64,000 nucleotides of DNA, taken from assembly GCA_963787375.1 (NCBI GenBank), contig CAWBCR010000002.1, positions 62,001 through 126,000 of the forward strand. The letters run 5' to 3'. Under the pieces are notes generated by a model. The model saw nothing but the letters and a program-made list of their open reading frames with translations, was not told where the DNA came from and made no database searches. Shown here piece by piece: positions 9,188 to 18,548 of this stretch (positions are counted from its first letter, which is position 1; every line of letters starts with the position of its first letter). This stretch comes from CAWBCR01 sp963787375 (GTDB taxonomy: Bacteria; Chloroflexota; Anaerolineae; Aggregatilineales; UBA3940). The translations under genes were made by a program, and so were the position numbers.

Positions 9188-9598
9188 ATGAAACGCTACT
9201 TAACTGCCCTGGCCTCGCTGATAATGATCGTTGTGATGGCTGGATGCTCAGCGCCCGCATCGCAATCATCGTCGGCGATTGACCTGCAACCGTTTATCCA
9301 GATGGCGAAGCAGGCGGATTGCGCCAGGGATCAAAATCGCCTGTATGTGATCGATGGCGAGATGGTGCTGTGGGAGCGGCAGGATTCAGGTTGTGCAGAT
9401 GCTTCCTACAGCATCGTGTTGTATGGGGCTTCGCCCGATGAGCAGTTGTGCCGCATCGGCAATTCAATCGCCGGGCCGATGATGTCCTGCGAGGACGAGT
9501 CGGTGCAACCCCTGTTCGAGACGATTGTCGCGCACACAGGTGATGCGGACCTCGGGCTGGGCAGTGAGCATACGGTGGAACTGGCCTGGCACTCGTAA
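9188..9598 (+). CDS. Small lipoprotein of unknown function
   Basis: A protein of about 136 residues. A Lys-Arg start, a hydrophobic core (LTALASLIMIVV) and the lipobox VMAG-Cys mark a lipoprotein signal peptide. The ATG at 9188, with GAGG six bases upstream, fits better than the in-frame ATG at 9176. The mature part contains four cysteines besides the lipidated one (in ADCARD, SGCAD, QLCRI and MSCED), which could form two disulphides, and no recognised domain. Its neighbours are the glycosyltransferase upstream and a convergent membrane-protein gene. Confidence 0.7.
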   Translation: MKRYLTALASLIMIVVMAGCSAPASQSSSAIDLQPFIQMAKQADCARDQNRLYVIDGEMVLWERQDSGCADASYSIVLYGASPDEQLCRIGNSIAGPMMSCEDESVQPLFETIVAHTGDADLGLGSEHTVELAWHS

Positions 9599-9607
9599 CA
9601 GGCCAGG

Positions 9608-10075
9608 CTATTTGCTGTCGCGGCGGCCCAGCCACGCACCGAGCAGCGCCAACCCCAGCGACACCACGTACAACACCGCGTCGACCACAATGCGCTGCAC
9701 GACGTTCGGTGCGGCGAACAGCACGTCGAGCGCGGCGCGCAGCACGACGAGCCCAATCATCGCGGCGAGGCCCATCACAAAGGCGTTGGCCAGCGCCAAT
9801 TCGCCCGTGCCGCGCAGCTCATGGGCCAGCAGATACCCTTCTCCCAGCGCCAGCAGCGCGATGATCGCGCGCAGCACCCATTGGAAAAGCGGGCCGGCAA
9901 CGAACGCCGCTGTGCTCTGGATGAGGTCGGCGCCGGCCAGCGAGGGCTGAGTGATCCCCAGCACGAACGCGCGCCCGAACACCAGCACCAGCGCGCAGGC
10001 AGCGGCCAGCCCGGCCAGCGTCAGGGCGGCGCGGCGGATGGCAGGCCAGTTGAGCGGAATCGTCGAATCGGACAT
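9608..10075 (-). CDS. Four-helix integral membrane protein, unknown function
   Basis: 155 residues starting at ATG 10075. Hydrophobic segments lie at about 18-40, 58-78, 90-112 and 130-150, and the protein ends in a positive GRRDSK tail. The pattern is that of a small membrane protein without enzymatic motifs. It follows the AEC transporter gene by 13 bp and is probably in its operon. No family was recognised. Confidence 0.65.
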   Translation of the reverse strand: MSDSTIPLNWPAIRRAALTLAGLAAACALVLVFGRAFVLGITQPSLAGADLIQSTAAFVAGPLFQWVLRAIIALLALGEGYLLAHELRGTGELALANAFVMGLAAMIGLVVLRAALDVLFAAPNVVQRIVVDAVLYVVSLGLALLGAWLGRRDSK

Positions 10076-10088
10076 GGCAGCCTCCCGG

Positions 10089-10991
10089 TCAGCGGAAAAC
10101 GATCAGCAGCAGCGGGATCGTCACGGCGCTGAGCAGCGTGCTCCAGAACACCAGGCGCGACCCAAAGTCGGCGTCCTGCTCGAACTCGACAGACAGCACG
10201 AACAGGTTGACGGCAACCGGCAGCCCACCGGCTACGGCCAGCACCGGGGCGATCTGCGGGCCGGGCTTGAACAGCAGCACCAGCCCGAAAGCCACCAGCG
10301 GCGACAGCAGCAGGCGCACCGCCGTCACGGTGAAGACCGACCTGATCTCGCCGGCAATACGGCTGCGCGAAAGCTGCACGCCGAGCGTCAGCAGCGCCAT
10401 CGAGATGAAGCCGTTGTTGAGCTGCTCAAGCGGCGTGGCGACGGCCACCGGCAGCGTGACGTGCAGCAGCCGCAGCGCAAAGCCGAGTGGGATGGCGTAC
10501 ACGACCGGGATTTTGAGCAGGCGCATGATCGCGCTGCGCGGGCCGTCGTCTGCGCCACCCATTAGCAGCACGCCGATGGTAAACATGCCCAGCGCCTGAA
10601 CCAGCAGCACGATAGCCATCACGCCGACCGCCCACTCACCGAAGGCCAGCAGCATCAGCGGGAAGCCGTAGTTGCCGCCGTTGAAGAACATCGTGCCAAA
10701 CTCGCACAGCCCGCGCCGCCCGGCAAAGGCAGGGCCGGAGAAAAGCAGCGCGGCGATCAGGAACATAGCCACGATCAGGCTGCCCTCGATCAGCACAATC
10801 GAGACAAGCTGCCCCGCCTGAAGGTCGGTGTTGAAGATGCCCAGGAAGACAACCACCGGCGAAAAGATGTAGAAGCTGATGCGGGTCAGGGTGTGCACGT
10901 CGAGCTTGAAGGCGCGGTCGAGCAGGACGCCGAGGCCGATCAGAACGAAGATGGGCAGGATGACGTTGGTGAAGATCAGGAGCGGTGACAT
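10089..10991 (-). CDS. AEC-family (auxin-efflux-carrier-like) permease
   Basis: 300 residues with about ten hydrophobic segments. The N-terminal LLIFTNVILPIFVLIGLGVLLDRAF and mid-protein NGGNYGFPLMLLAFGE are hallmarks of the AEC family (the conserved N-x-x-x-Y/F-G-x-P signature). These are secondary carriers of small organic acids such as malate or malonate. The start is ATG 10991. It heads a two-gene minus-strand unit with the small membrane protein. The substrate cannot be told from the sequence. Confidence 0.85.
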   Translation of the reverse strand: MSPLLIFTNVILPIFVLIGLGVLLDRAFKLDVHTLTRISFYIFSPVVVFLGIFNTDLQAGQLVSIVLIEGSLIVAMFLIAALLFSGPAFAGRRGLCEFGTMFFNGGNYGFPLMLLAFGEWAVGVMAIVLLVQALGMFTIGVLLMGGADDGPRSAIMRLLKIPVVYAIPLGFALRLLHVTLPVAVATPLEQLNNGFISMALLTLGVQLSRSRIAGEIRSVFTVTAVRLLLSPLVAFGLVLLFKPGPQIAPVLAVAGGLPVAVNLFVLSVEFEQDADFGSRLVFWSTLLSAVTIPLLLIVFR

Positions 10992-11048
10992 GCGTGCCTC
11001 TGGGTGTGCGCCGGTCGGTGGTGGTGAAACATCAGAAGGGTACCGTCA

Positions 11049-11504
11049 ATGGGGCAATCTGCCAAAATGCTGCCCGCCGGGCAGGGCAGCTACGTGCTGC
11101 TGATGCGGCTGGACACCGCGCAGACGCTCACGGTGGGGCGGCTGGGCCACTTCGATTTTCCGGCGGGGCTGTACGCCTACGTGGGCAGCGCGCAGGGATC
11201 GGGCGGGCTGCGGGCGCGGGTGGGCCGTCACCTGCGCGCCGATAAACGCGCTCACTGGCATGTCGACGCGCTGACGGCACACGCGGTGATCGTCGCGGTG
11301 TGGGCGGTCAAGTCCGTGGATCGGCTGGAATGCGCGTGGGCGCGGATCCTGCGGGGAATGGCCGGAGTCGAGGAGCCGGCTGCCGGCTTTGGCGCATCGG
11401 ACTGCGCCTGCCGGACGCACCTGTTCCGGCTGGATGCCACGGCGCTCGACAGCGTTCGGGCCGCGCTGGGCGGCCCGGATGTCATCTACCTGCGGGGAGG
11501 ATGA
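11049..11504 (+). CDS. GIY-YIG-type (DUF123) small protein
   Basis: 151 residues matching the short DUF123 branch of the GIY-YIG superfamily: GSYVLLMRL with the first conserved Tyr, FPAGLYAYVGSAQGSGGLRARVGRHL carrying the Y-V-G and Arg positions, HWHVDAL, and CxC...HLFRL near the C-terminus. Homologues are stand-alone proteins of unknown biological role, sometimes fused to endonuclease III-like repair enzymes. An alternative start is the Met at 11067. Nothing in the context ties it to a pathway. Confidence 0.8.
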   Translation: MGQSAKMLPAGQGSYVLLMRLDTAQTLTVGRLGHFDFPAGLYAYVGSAQGSGGLRARVGRHLRADKRAHWHVDALTAHAVIVAVWAVKSVDRLECAWARILRGMAGVEEPAAGFGASDCACRTHLFRLDATALDSVRAALGGPDVIYLRGG

Positions 11505-11513
11505 GGGAGCCGT

Positions 11514-13547
11514 TCAGGCGGGGACAAGCAGCGGGCTGACCGCCAGCCTCAGCCACCCCTGTGTGATCTCCTGCTTGGGCATGCCGATCAGCACCTGGTT
11601 CATGACCATCACGCCGTCCTGGTTGCCACGCGCGCCCCAACCCGCCCGCGCCAACTCGATGTGCGACAGCGCCTCGTCCTCGTTGCCGCCGTAATACAGC
11701 GCCATGCCCATCGTGCCGCGCAGCAGGGTGCGGGCCGAGCCCAGCCCGGAGGTGCTGCTCAATTCGGCCAGCGAGTCGCGGCTGTAGCGCACGGCGTCAT
11801 AAGTGCGCCCGCTGAGCGCCATCGCCCACACCAGCCCCGCTTCCAGCCGCCAGCGCAGGTCGCTGTCTTCGTCGGGCGGCATCCCGTCCAGCAATTGAGC
11901 CAGCATCTGCGCCGACTGCGTGGGGTCAACGGCCAGCAGGGTAAGACCCAGCTTGCCGAGCAGCTCAAGCGATTCGGTGGGTTTGGGGCTGAGGTTGCCA
12001 TACACCTGCGCAGCAGTCGCGAAGTCGCCGGCTGCGGCGTAGATATCGCCCAGATGCTCAACCATTTCAGCCTCACGGGCGGCGAGGGCGTTGTCCTGGC
12101 TGGCGACGCGCGCGCCACGCCGGTAGAGGGCAATGATCTGCTCGCGGTCGTCGTTTCGCCTGGCTTCGGCCAGGCCCATGTCGATGACCATCAGCGCCTT
12201 TTGCGGATTGTGGGCCAACTCGTAATGGTACAGCGCCGCGTCGATGCGCAGGCGGCGGCCCGTCGCCGGGACGGCATAATAATCGCCCGCGTTCAGGTGC
12301 AGCGATTCGAGCACGCCGGCGGGGATGCTGCGATAGATCATCTCGCGGATCATGTCATGCGCGAAGCGATAGGCGGCCAGGCGGCCCGAGCCGGAGGCCT
12401 CCAGCCAGCCCTGCCGGACCAACTCGGTCAGGCTGGTGTACAGCGTGGTCTCGGCAACCGCGCCGCGCAGCGCCCGCAGCGCGCCGATGCGCATGCCATC
12501 GCCCAGCACGGCAGCCGCCAACAGCACGTCGCGCTCCGCAGGGCCGAGCCGCCGGATGCGCTCGGCGACGATCTCGCGGACGCGCGGCGCGGGGAGGGTG
12601 GTTACCAAGCCGGCCTCGCCGGGGATTGTCTGCGTGTCGAGGATCTCGGAGCTGAGCAGAAACTCGGCCAGCAGCAGGATTAGCAGCGGGCGGCCTCCTG
12701 AGCGCCGCCAGAACAGATTGGCCATCTCGTTCGACAGCGCCGAAACGCCCAGCAGTTGGTCGGCCAGCGCCAGGGTATCCTCAAACGGCAGGTCGATCAG
12801 CGGCTGAGAGAAGCGGTCGAGCGAGGCGCGCAGCGTGCTGGGCGCGCCCGGCGCATAGGTCGCCAGGATCAGCAACGGCAACTCGTCGACGTGGCGGACG
12901 AGGTCGTGCACAATCATGCGGGTGAGGTCGCTGCCCTGGTCGAGATCGTCAAGGGCGATGAGGATGCTGCGGCGGCTGGTCGACGCGCTGGTGCCGATCA
13001 ATTGAAGCAGGATGCTCGGCAGATCGATTTCGTCTGACAGGATGACGGTGCTGGACGGGCCGGAGTCATCGGAGATCAACTGCTGTGACGCGATGCCCTC
13101 GCCGCCCGGCAGGCTAAGCAGCGCCAGGACTGCCGGTACAGCCTCCGGCACGTCAAGCCGGGCGGTGGCCTCCTGAATCTGTGCGCGCTGCTCAGAAGAT
13201 GGCCGCGCGGCGTCGACCCCCAGCAGTTGGCGGACAAGCTCGGCGAGCGGGTACAGGGGACGCTGGAGGCTTCCCCGGCAGGGCAGGTAGATGGCCTGCA
13301 CGCCCTGCTGCTCTGCATCCTGACAGACGCCGAACAGCACCCGCGACTTGCCGACGCCGCTGTCACCGACCAGCACAAACGCAGACCCATGCCCCCGGGC
13401 CGCTTCGGCGACGCGGGCGCGCAGGTCCGCCAGCAGTTCCTGATGCCCAACAAATGGGCCTTCATGTATCGGCGATACAGCCGCTCCGTCCCCCGGCGTG
13501 GCCTGATCAGGGCCCGGTTGCAGGTTGAGGTCCTCGTCGTCGATCAT
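11514..13547 (-). CDS. AAA/STAND-type ATPase with tetratricopeptide-like C-terminus
   Basis: 677 residues. Residues about 30-60 (GPFVGHQELLADL) form the usual opening of ORC/MalT-type ATPases. Walker A is GDSGVGKSR (residues about 62-70) and Walker B is SILIALDDLDQ (about residue 195). A winged-helix-like stretch follows at about 330-400 (ERIRRLGPAERDVLLAAAVLGDG), then helical repeats from about 420 to the end, consistent with TPR-like superhelix. This is the domain order of adenylate-cyclase-associated and MalT/LuxR-type ATPases, but no LuxR helix-turn-helix or cyclase domain is present, so it may be an orphan sensory ATPase. The start is ATG 13547. It stands alone on the minus strand. Confidence 0.75.
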   Translation of the reverse strand: MIDDEDLNLQPGPDQATPGDGAAVSPIHEGPFVGHQELLADLRARVAEAARGHGSAFVLVGDSGVGKSRVLFGVCQDAEQQGVQAIYLPCRGSLQRPLYPLAELVRQLLGVDAARPSSEQRAQIQEATARLDVPEAVPAVLALLSLPGGEGIASQQLISDDSGPSSTVILSDEIDLPSILLQLIGTSASTSRRSILIALDDLDQGSDLTRMIVHDLVRHVDELPLLILATYAPGAPSTLRASLDRFSQPLIDLPFEDTLALADQLLGVSALSNEMANLFWRRSGGRPLLILLLAEFLLSSEILDTQTIPGEAGLVTTLPAPRVREIVAERIRRLGPAERDVLLAAAVLGDGMRIGALRALRGAVAETTLYTSLTELVRQGWLEASGSGRLAAYRFAHDMIREMIYRSIPAGVLESLHLNAGDYYAVPATGRRLRIDAALYHYELAHNPQKALMVIDMGLAEARRNDDREQIIALYRRGARVASQDNALAAREAEMVEHLGDIYAAAGDFATAAQVYGNLSPKPTESLELLGKLGLTLLAVDPTQSAQMLAQLLDGMPPDEDSDLRWRLEAGLVWAMALSGRTYDAVRYSRDSLAELSSTSGLGSARTLLRGTMGMALYYGGNEDEALSHIELARAGWGARGNQDGVMVMNQVLIGMPKQEITQGWLRLAVSPLLVPA

Positions 13548-13641
13548 GTGTGGTACCCGTCTTTCGTGCCTTCAAGCGTGCTGTAGCAATATGATAGTCC
13601 GCTGGCCGAAACACGGCAAGCGACGCGCCCTGCGCAGCCGA

Positions 13642-14631
13642 TCACGCGCCAGCGTGGAAATCCTGCGCGCTGATGCAGCCACCCAGCGTGCGGGCGGCAC
13701 GAATGCCATTGACCACCGCCTGGGCCATCACCTCGGCGGCGTACGCGCCGACCAGGTTCACGTTGCCGGCCTTCCTGCCAGTCGCCAGCGCGAAGAGGGT
13801 ATCGCCGTCGAACAGGGTGTGGGCCGGTCGGATGGTGCGGGCCAGGCCGTTATGGGCCATCTGCGTGACCTTGTTGGCCTGCTCTTTGGTCAGCTTGGCG
13901 TTGGTCGCCACGACGCCGATCACGGTGCTGCCCAGCCCGAAGCGGGTGATCGCTTTACCGGCCACGGTGCGCAGCGCAGCCAGCGTATCGGCGAACTCCG
14001 TGCCGGCGGGCGGCTTGCGCGCCCCGGCGATGATCTGTCCGGTAGCAGGGTCGACGACATCGCCGTAGCAGTTGACCGCGACCAGCGCGCCGACGATCAG
14101 CCCGCCGCCCAGGTCGATGCTAGCCGTGCCGAGACCGCCCTTCATGCGCGAGGCCGGGCCATACAGCCGCCCGACCTGCGCCCCGGTGCCCGCGCCGATG
14201 GTGCCCTGCTCGACCGGCCCGCCGGTGGCGGCCTCGCACGCGGCGCGGCCCATCGCGGCATCGGGCCGCACGTCCGGCGCGCCGAGGTCGAGGTCGAACA
14301 GGATGGCTGCCGGGACAATCGGCACGTGCGTCACGCCGACGTTGACGCCGATCTTGCGCTCCTCCAGATAGCCCATCACGCCGCCGGCAGCGTCCAGCCC
14401 AAAGGCGCTGCCGCCGGCCAGCAGGACCGCGTGCGCCTTCTCGACCAGGTGCATCGGGCGCAGCAGGTCGGTCTCGCGGGTGCCGGGCGCGCCGCCGCGC
14501 TGGTCGACGCCGCCGACCGCGCCTGCCTCGCAGATGACCACGGTACAGCCGGTGATCGCGTCAAAGTCCTGCGCGTGGCCGACGGTGATCCCCGGAACAT
14601 CGGTAATGGCGTTATGGCGCGTGCGGGCCAT
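13642..14631 (-). CDS. P1 family (DmpA-like, S58) peptidase
   Basis: About 329 residues; the start at ATG 14631 follows GGAGGGGAACAGCCA, a good ribosome-binding site, and begins MARTRHNAITDVPGITVGHAQD, the canonical family opening. Further motifs are VLLAGGSAFGLDAAGGVM and the auto-processing region KGGLGTASIDLGGGLIVGALVAVN. P1 peptidases are N-terminal-nucleophile aminopeptidases that cleave themselves into two chains before Thr/Ser. They act on short peptides, D-amino-acid amides or beta-peptides; the substrate here is unknown. There is no signal peptide. Confidence 0.85.
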   Translation of the reverse strand: MARTRHNAITDVPGITVGHAQDFDAITGCTVVICEAGAVGGVDQRGGAPGTRETDLLRPMHLVEKAHAVLLAGGSAFGLDAAGGVMGYLEERKIGVNVGVTHVPIVPAAILFDLDLGAPDVRPDAAMGRAACEAATGGPVEQGTIGAGTGAQVGRLYGPASRMKGGLGTASIDLGGGLIVGALVAVNCYGDVVDPATGQIIAGARKPPAGTEFADTLAALRTVAGKAITRFGLGSTVIGVVATNAKLTKEQANKVTQMAHNGLARTIRPAHTLFDGDTLFALATGRKAGNVNLVGAYAAEVMAQAVVNGIRAARTLGGCISAQDFHAGA

Positions 14632-14707
14632 TGGCTGTTCCCCTCCTCGTCGAATCAAAACAGGCGCGGGCCGCTTCTGTGGCGGCTGCGCCTGCTGCGC
14701 TCAGGCT

Positions 14708-15064
14708 CTAACTCTCGTCTTCTTCGGGGAGATCGTCGTCCCCGTCCAGATCGATCACGTCTTCCAGAATGTGCAGCGCCCGCTCGGCTACGGCTTCGGG
14801 CACCATCAGGTCGATGCGGCCCAGCATGCCCACCGTCACCGGCAGCGCGCTACTGATCGCTTCCTGGCGGGCGCGGGCCGGGATACCCTCGTCGCCCAGG
14901 CGGGCGACTGCCAGCGTGGCCTGCACGGTGTTGTAGACCGTCAGGACCACGACCCATGGGTCAGGCTCGTCGTCGCCACCTCCCGCCGCCTCTTTCAACT
15001 CTTCGCCGGCGTCTTCGTGTTCCCGTGAGCCTCCAAACAAATGCCATACCAATCCCTGAAACAT
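14708..15064 (-). CDS. DUF2007-like small protein
   Basis: 118 residues. The central part, from about 38 to 108 (VVVLTVYNTVQATLAVARLGDEGIPA ... GRIDLMVPEAVAERALHILE), matches the DUF2007 'putative signal transducing protein' fold: a strand, a helix, and a closing 'I.V...D.ERA..IL' block. The ends are highly acidic. Its position between a peptidase gene and a hybrid kinase gene gives no clear functional hint. Confidence 0.6.
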   Translation of the reverse strand: MFQGLVWHLFGGSREHEDAGEELKEAAGGGDDEPDPWVVVLTVYNTVQATLAVARLGDEGIPARARQEAISSALPVTVGMLGRIDLMVPEAVAERALHILEDVIDLDGDDDLPEEDES

Positions 15065-15091
15065 CCCTGTGCTCCTCGTCCGCCCGACGCG

Positions 15092-17029
15092 TCAGCTTTC
15101 TGCCGCCACGACGCTTGCCTCTGTGCCGGAAGCTTCTACCACCGGCAGCACGACGGTGAAGACAGTGCCATCGCCGATGTGGCTGTCGACCCAGATGCGC
15201 CCGCCGTGTGCATCGATGATTGATTTGACGATGGCCAGCCCCAGGCCGGTGCCTTCATAGTCGCTGGACACGTCATGCGCGCGGTAGAACTTGTCGAAGA
15301 TGCGCGGCTGGTCAGCGGGGGCGATGCCGATCCCCGAATCCGACACGCACGACACGATCTGCCCGCCCTCCTTGAAAATCTGAATCTCCACTTTGCCGCC
15401 TTCCGGCGTGTACTTGATCGCATTCTCGACCAGGTTCATGAACGCCTGGCGAAGCTGCACCGGGTTGCCCACGACGTCGGGCACGTCGTCCGCGATGAAC
15501 ACGATCTGCTGCCCCTTGGCTTCGGCGCGGCTGCGCAGAGCCTCATAAGCGTAACGCGCCGCCGATTCCACCGAAACCTTCTCCTGGTGCTCGGCCACCC
15601 CGGCCTCGACCTTGCCCAGATTGAGCAGGTCGTTGATCGTATCGGTGATGAGCTGCACGTTATGGCGCACCTGATAGGAGAACTCAAGCTGCGACTCGGT
15701 GAGGTTGCCGGTGCGCATCAGGAATTCGAGGTACGACAGGATGGCCGTCAGCGGCGAGCGCACCTGGTGAGACACCATCTGGATCAGGTCGGTCTTGGCC
15801 TGGTTTGACTGTTTCAGCGAGGTGATGTCGTGCAGGTTGATGGCCAGCCCGATCCCCTCAACTGGGCTGATCACGGCGCTGAACGTCTGGCCGTCGGCCC
15901 CGTCGATCTCGCCGCGGGTGGCCTGGCCGCGCATGGCGAAATTCAGCAGTTGAATGAGTGACCGGTTTGTCGTGAGGTCTGACAGCCAGCGACCTTCCGG
16001 GGATGCGTCGGGTGGTGCCTGGTCGAGGAGAGACAGCGCCGCCGGAGTAGACAACACCAGCCGTCCTTCGTTGTCGACCACCAGCAGCGGGTCTTCCATC
16101 TGCTGGAACACGCGCGCCAGCCGCGCGCGCTCGGCCTCGGCGCGCGAGAAGGACTGCGCATTCGTGATGGCAATCGCGGCATAGTCGGCCAACGCGTTGA
16201 TCACGCCGACGTCCTGCGCCGAAATAGGGCGCTCGGAGGTGCGGTTGTGCACGCCCAGCACGCCGAACACCTCATCGCCAACGTGCAACGGTACGTACAA
16301 CAGGCTGCGCACCAGATATTGCGTCTGGATTTTCTGAAGCCCCTTTTCGCTGACGAGCAGCGGCTTGCCGGTCTTGATCACGCGGCCTGCCAGGCTGTCC
16401 TGGACGGGTAGACGCATACTCCGCCGCAGGCCATCCTCGATGTTCTTGGCCGCCCGGACGTACAGCTCGCCCGACTCCGGGTCGACCAGCATCAAAGTGC
16501 CTTCTTCGGCCCCGGCCAGGAAGACGGCCGCTTCGACCACCCGGCTCAGGATCATCTCCAGGTCACGCTGGGAGGTCACCGCCTTGCCGATGGCGATCAG
16601 CGAGTTCAACGCTTCGAGGCGGCTCTGGTCGGGCACCCCGGCGCGAACTGAGCCGATGCGCGTCGCACGGAGAATGCGCTGAACGGCGTTCAGCAGCTCG
16701 TCGGGCTCGAAGGGCTTGACAAAGTAGTCCATGACGCCCAGGCGCAGCGCGTCGACGGCGATGTTCTCCGATCCCTCGGCTGTCATCAGGATGACGGGAA
16801 TCATGCTGTTGGACTTGCGCAGCTCCTCGACCATCTCCAGGCCGGTCATGTCTGGCATGGAGAAGTCGGTGATGATCAGGTCCGGCGAGTGGGCCAGCGC
16901 CGCCGCCACACCCTCCGCCCCGTCGCGGGCGGTGTCGACGACGTAGTTCAGGGTTGGCAGGATGACGCGCGCCAGGAAATCGCGTACCTGGGCGCTGTCA
17001 TCTACCACGAGGATGCGTTCGCCACTCAC
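15092..17029 (-). CDS. Receiver-GAF-PAS histidine kinase
   Basis: About 645 residues from a GTG at 17029, chosen because it directly precedes the first receiver strand (ERILVVDDSAQ). Domains: receiver 1-125 (Asp in LIITDFSMPDMTG, Lys in FVKPFEP); GAF about 150-290; PAS-like about 300-410; HisKA with phospho-acceptor His in MVSHQVRSPLTAIL; then HATPase_c with N-box NLVENAIKYTPEGG, G1 DSGIGIAP and G2 GTGLGLAIVKS. The kinase is cytoplasmic, so it senses an internal signal or is driven by phosphotransfer onto its N-terminal receiver. It starts 46 bp after the end of a related REC-GAF gene, and the two probably act together. Confidence 0.9.
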   Translation of the reverse strand: MSGERILVVDDSAQVRDFLARVILPTLNYVVDTARDGAEGVAAALAHSPDLIITDFSMPDMTGLEMVEELRKSNSMIPVILMTAEGSENIAVDALRLGVMDYFVKPFEPDELLNAVQRILRATRIGSVRAGVPDQSRLEALNSLIAIGKAVTSQRDLEMILSRVVEAAVFLAGAEEGTLMLVDPESGELYVRAAKNIEDGLRRSMRLPVQDSLAGRVIKTGKPLLVSEKGLQKIQTQYLVRSLLYVPLHVGDEVFGVLGVHNRTSERPISAQDVGVINALADYAAIAITNAQSFSRAEAERARLARVFQQMEDPLLVVDNEGRLVLSTPAALSLLDQAPPDASPEGRWLSDLTTNRSLIQLLNFAMRGQATRGEIDGADGQTFSAVISPVEGIGLAINLHDITSLKQSNQAKTDLIQMVSHQVRSPLTAILSYLEFLMRTGNLTESQLEFSYQVRHNVQLITDTINDLLNLGKVEAGVAEHQEKVSVESAARYAYEALRSRAEAKGQQIVFIADDVPDVVGNPVQLRQAFMNLVENAIKYTPEGGKVEIQIFKEGGQIVSCVSDSGIGIAPADQPRIFDKFYRAHDVSSDYEGTGLGLAIVKSIIDAHGGRIWVDSHIGDGTVFTVVLPVVEASGTEASVVAAES

Positions 17030-17075
17030 CGCGCACCGTCCCCGGTAAGCTGGCTGTGGATATTGACATGCAGGG

Positions 17076-18276
17076 TCACAGATCACCTGTGTTGGGAGGA
17101 ACGATGTTGTCGATCAGACGGATGAGGTCTTCAAGCTGGCGGTGCATCACGTCGACGGCTGCCTGGTGGGACGTCGTCAGGCGGCCCATCTCCCCGGTGC
17201 GGAACATGTTCATGTTGCCCAGCAGCGAGGTCAGCGGCCCGCGCAGCTTGATGGCCAGTTGTACTGCGACGTGGCTGGCGGGCCGCGCGGCAGAATCCCC
17301 TGCTGGCTGTGGGGCCTGCTTGGCCATCTGCTCAAGCTGCTGCGTGCGCTCCTGCATGGTCGTGAACAGGCGCGCGTTGACAACGGCGATGGCGGCATAG
17401 TCGGCCAGCGCGGTGAGCAGGTCTTTCATGTATGGCTCAAACGGGATGCGCGTGTTGGCGACCCATAGCAGCCCGATGGCCGAACTCGTGGACGACCAGC
17501 GGCGAATAGATCACTGCCGTCACATTCTCCTGGGCCGGGTGGAAGCGCTTGAGCCCTTCGCCGTCAGCCAGGTAGGTATCACGCGAGGTCATCACCAGCG
17601 CGGCGAGGTCGTCCTCGACGGGCTGGCCCATCTTCTCCTGGAGCGGGCGGCTCAGGTTGTGCCCGGCGCGCAGGATCAGGCTGCCGGTCTGGTCATCCTT
17701 GAGGAAGAAGCCGGCGGCCTCGGCCTTTGCCAACTGCACGGCGGCCCGGATCACGCTGTCGAAAATCTCGTTCAGGTTGCGCAGCCCGCTGACGGCCTTG
17801 CCGATGGCGACCAGCGTCTTGGTCTCGTTGAGGTGGCGCTGCACATCCTCCGCGTTGCGCTGCACCTCGCTGATCAGCACCTCGCGGTCGCGCTTGAGGC
17901 GCACTTCTTTCAGCGCCCGTTCAACGGACTGGATCAGCTCGGCTTCACGAATAGGACGCAGGACGTAATCCTTAGCGCCGAGGCGGAACGCCTGCAGCGC
18001 CGACTTCTCAGCGCCCTCGTCGGCCAGCAGGATGACGGGCAGGTCGTAGGCCTGGGCGTTGATTGCCGTCAGCACGTCACGCCCGCTCAATCCCTCCAGG
18101 TGTATGTCGAGCACCAACACGTCGGGGCTCTCGGCTTTGATCAGCTTGAGACCCTCTTCACCGGTGGCGCACTGGCGGACGACATAGCCAAAAGGCTCCA
18201 GCGTCGCCTCGGCGAGCGTAGCGCGCTCGTCGGCGTCATGATCGATTACAAGGATAGTGTCTTTTTGTTCGGCCAC
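17076..18276 (-). CDS. Receiver-GAF protein with degenerate HisKA-like end (one frameshift)
   Basis: Two overlapping frames join into one protein of about 399 residues if one extra base near 17485 is removed (total length 1201). Domains: receiver 1-125 (Asp in VLVLDIHLEG, Lys-like position in VLRPIRE), coiled linker 125-155, GAF about 160-315 ending in GLLWVANTRIPFEPYMKDLLTALADYAAIAVVNARL, then a helical pair. In that pair AIKLRGPLTSLLGN aligns with the H-box of true kinases (SHQVRSPLTAIL in the next gene), but the phospho-acceptor His is Ile, and no ATPase domain follows. It is therefore a pseudo-kinase-like partner or dimerisation module rather than an active kinase. The true kinase gene begins 46 bp downstream. 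Confidence 0.75.
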
Positions 18277-18427
18277 AGTTCGCCTCTCGCAGGGAAAGCC
18301 GCGCTTGACTGTCGATTATACATCGGGTGAGGAGGCTGCTCAACCGGCCACACCGTAACGGGTGAGCGGTACCAGGCTACCCTGACAATCATAGCTCAAA
18401 TGTGTTTTGCGGGATAGCGGGCTGCGG

Positions 18428-18542
18428 AAAAAAGGAGAGCCACCCGGGTGGGTGGCTACACGTTGGGCAATTTGGGGAAGAGATGCGTGCTCTAAGAGCC
18501 TGCAATCTCTAAGTTTGGGCCGGGAGCAAAACGCCCAACGCT
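18428..18542 (-). ncRNA. Candidate structured small RNA with own promoter and terminator
   Basis: On the minus strand a promoter (see next entry) predicts a start near 18542. Immediately inside lies an 8-bp perfect closing stem (gcccaacg at 18533-18540 with cgttgggc at 18461-18468). It encloses a second stem (atctct 18505-18510 with agagat 18479-18484) topped by gagc/gctc with a three-base loop (18496-18499 with 18489-18492). Next follows an intrinsic terminator hairpin (about 18438-18457) and a run of six U (18428-18433). No open reading frame of note is inside. The overall shape is a rod with bulges and a terminator, about 115 nt. It could be a stand-alone sRNA or a terminated leader of the receiver-GAF gene that starts 150 bp further on. 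It matches no riboswitch consensus I could recall. Confidence 0.55.
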
Positions 18543-18548
18543 GTAAAT

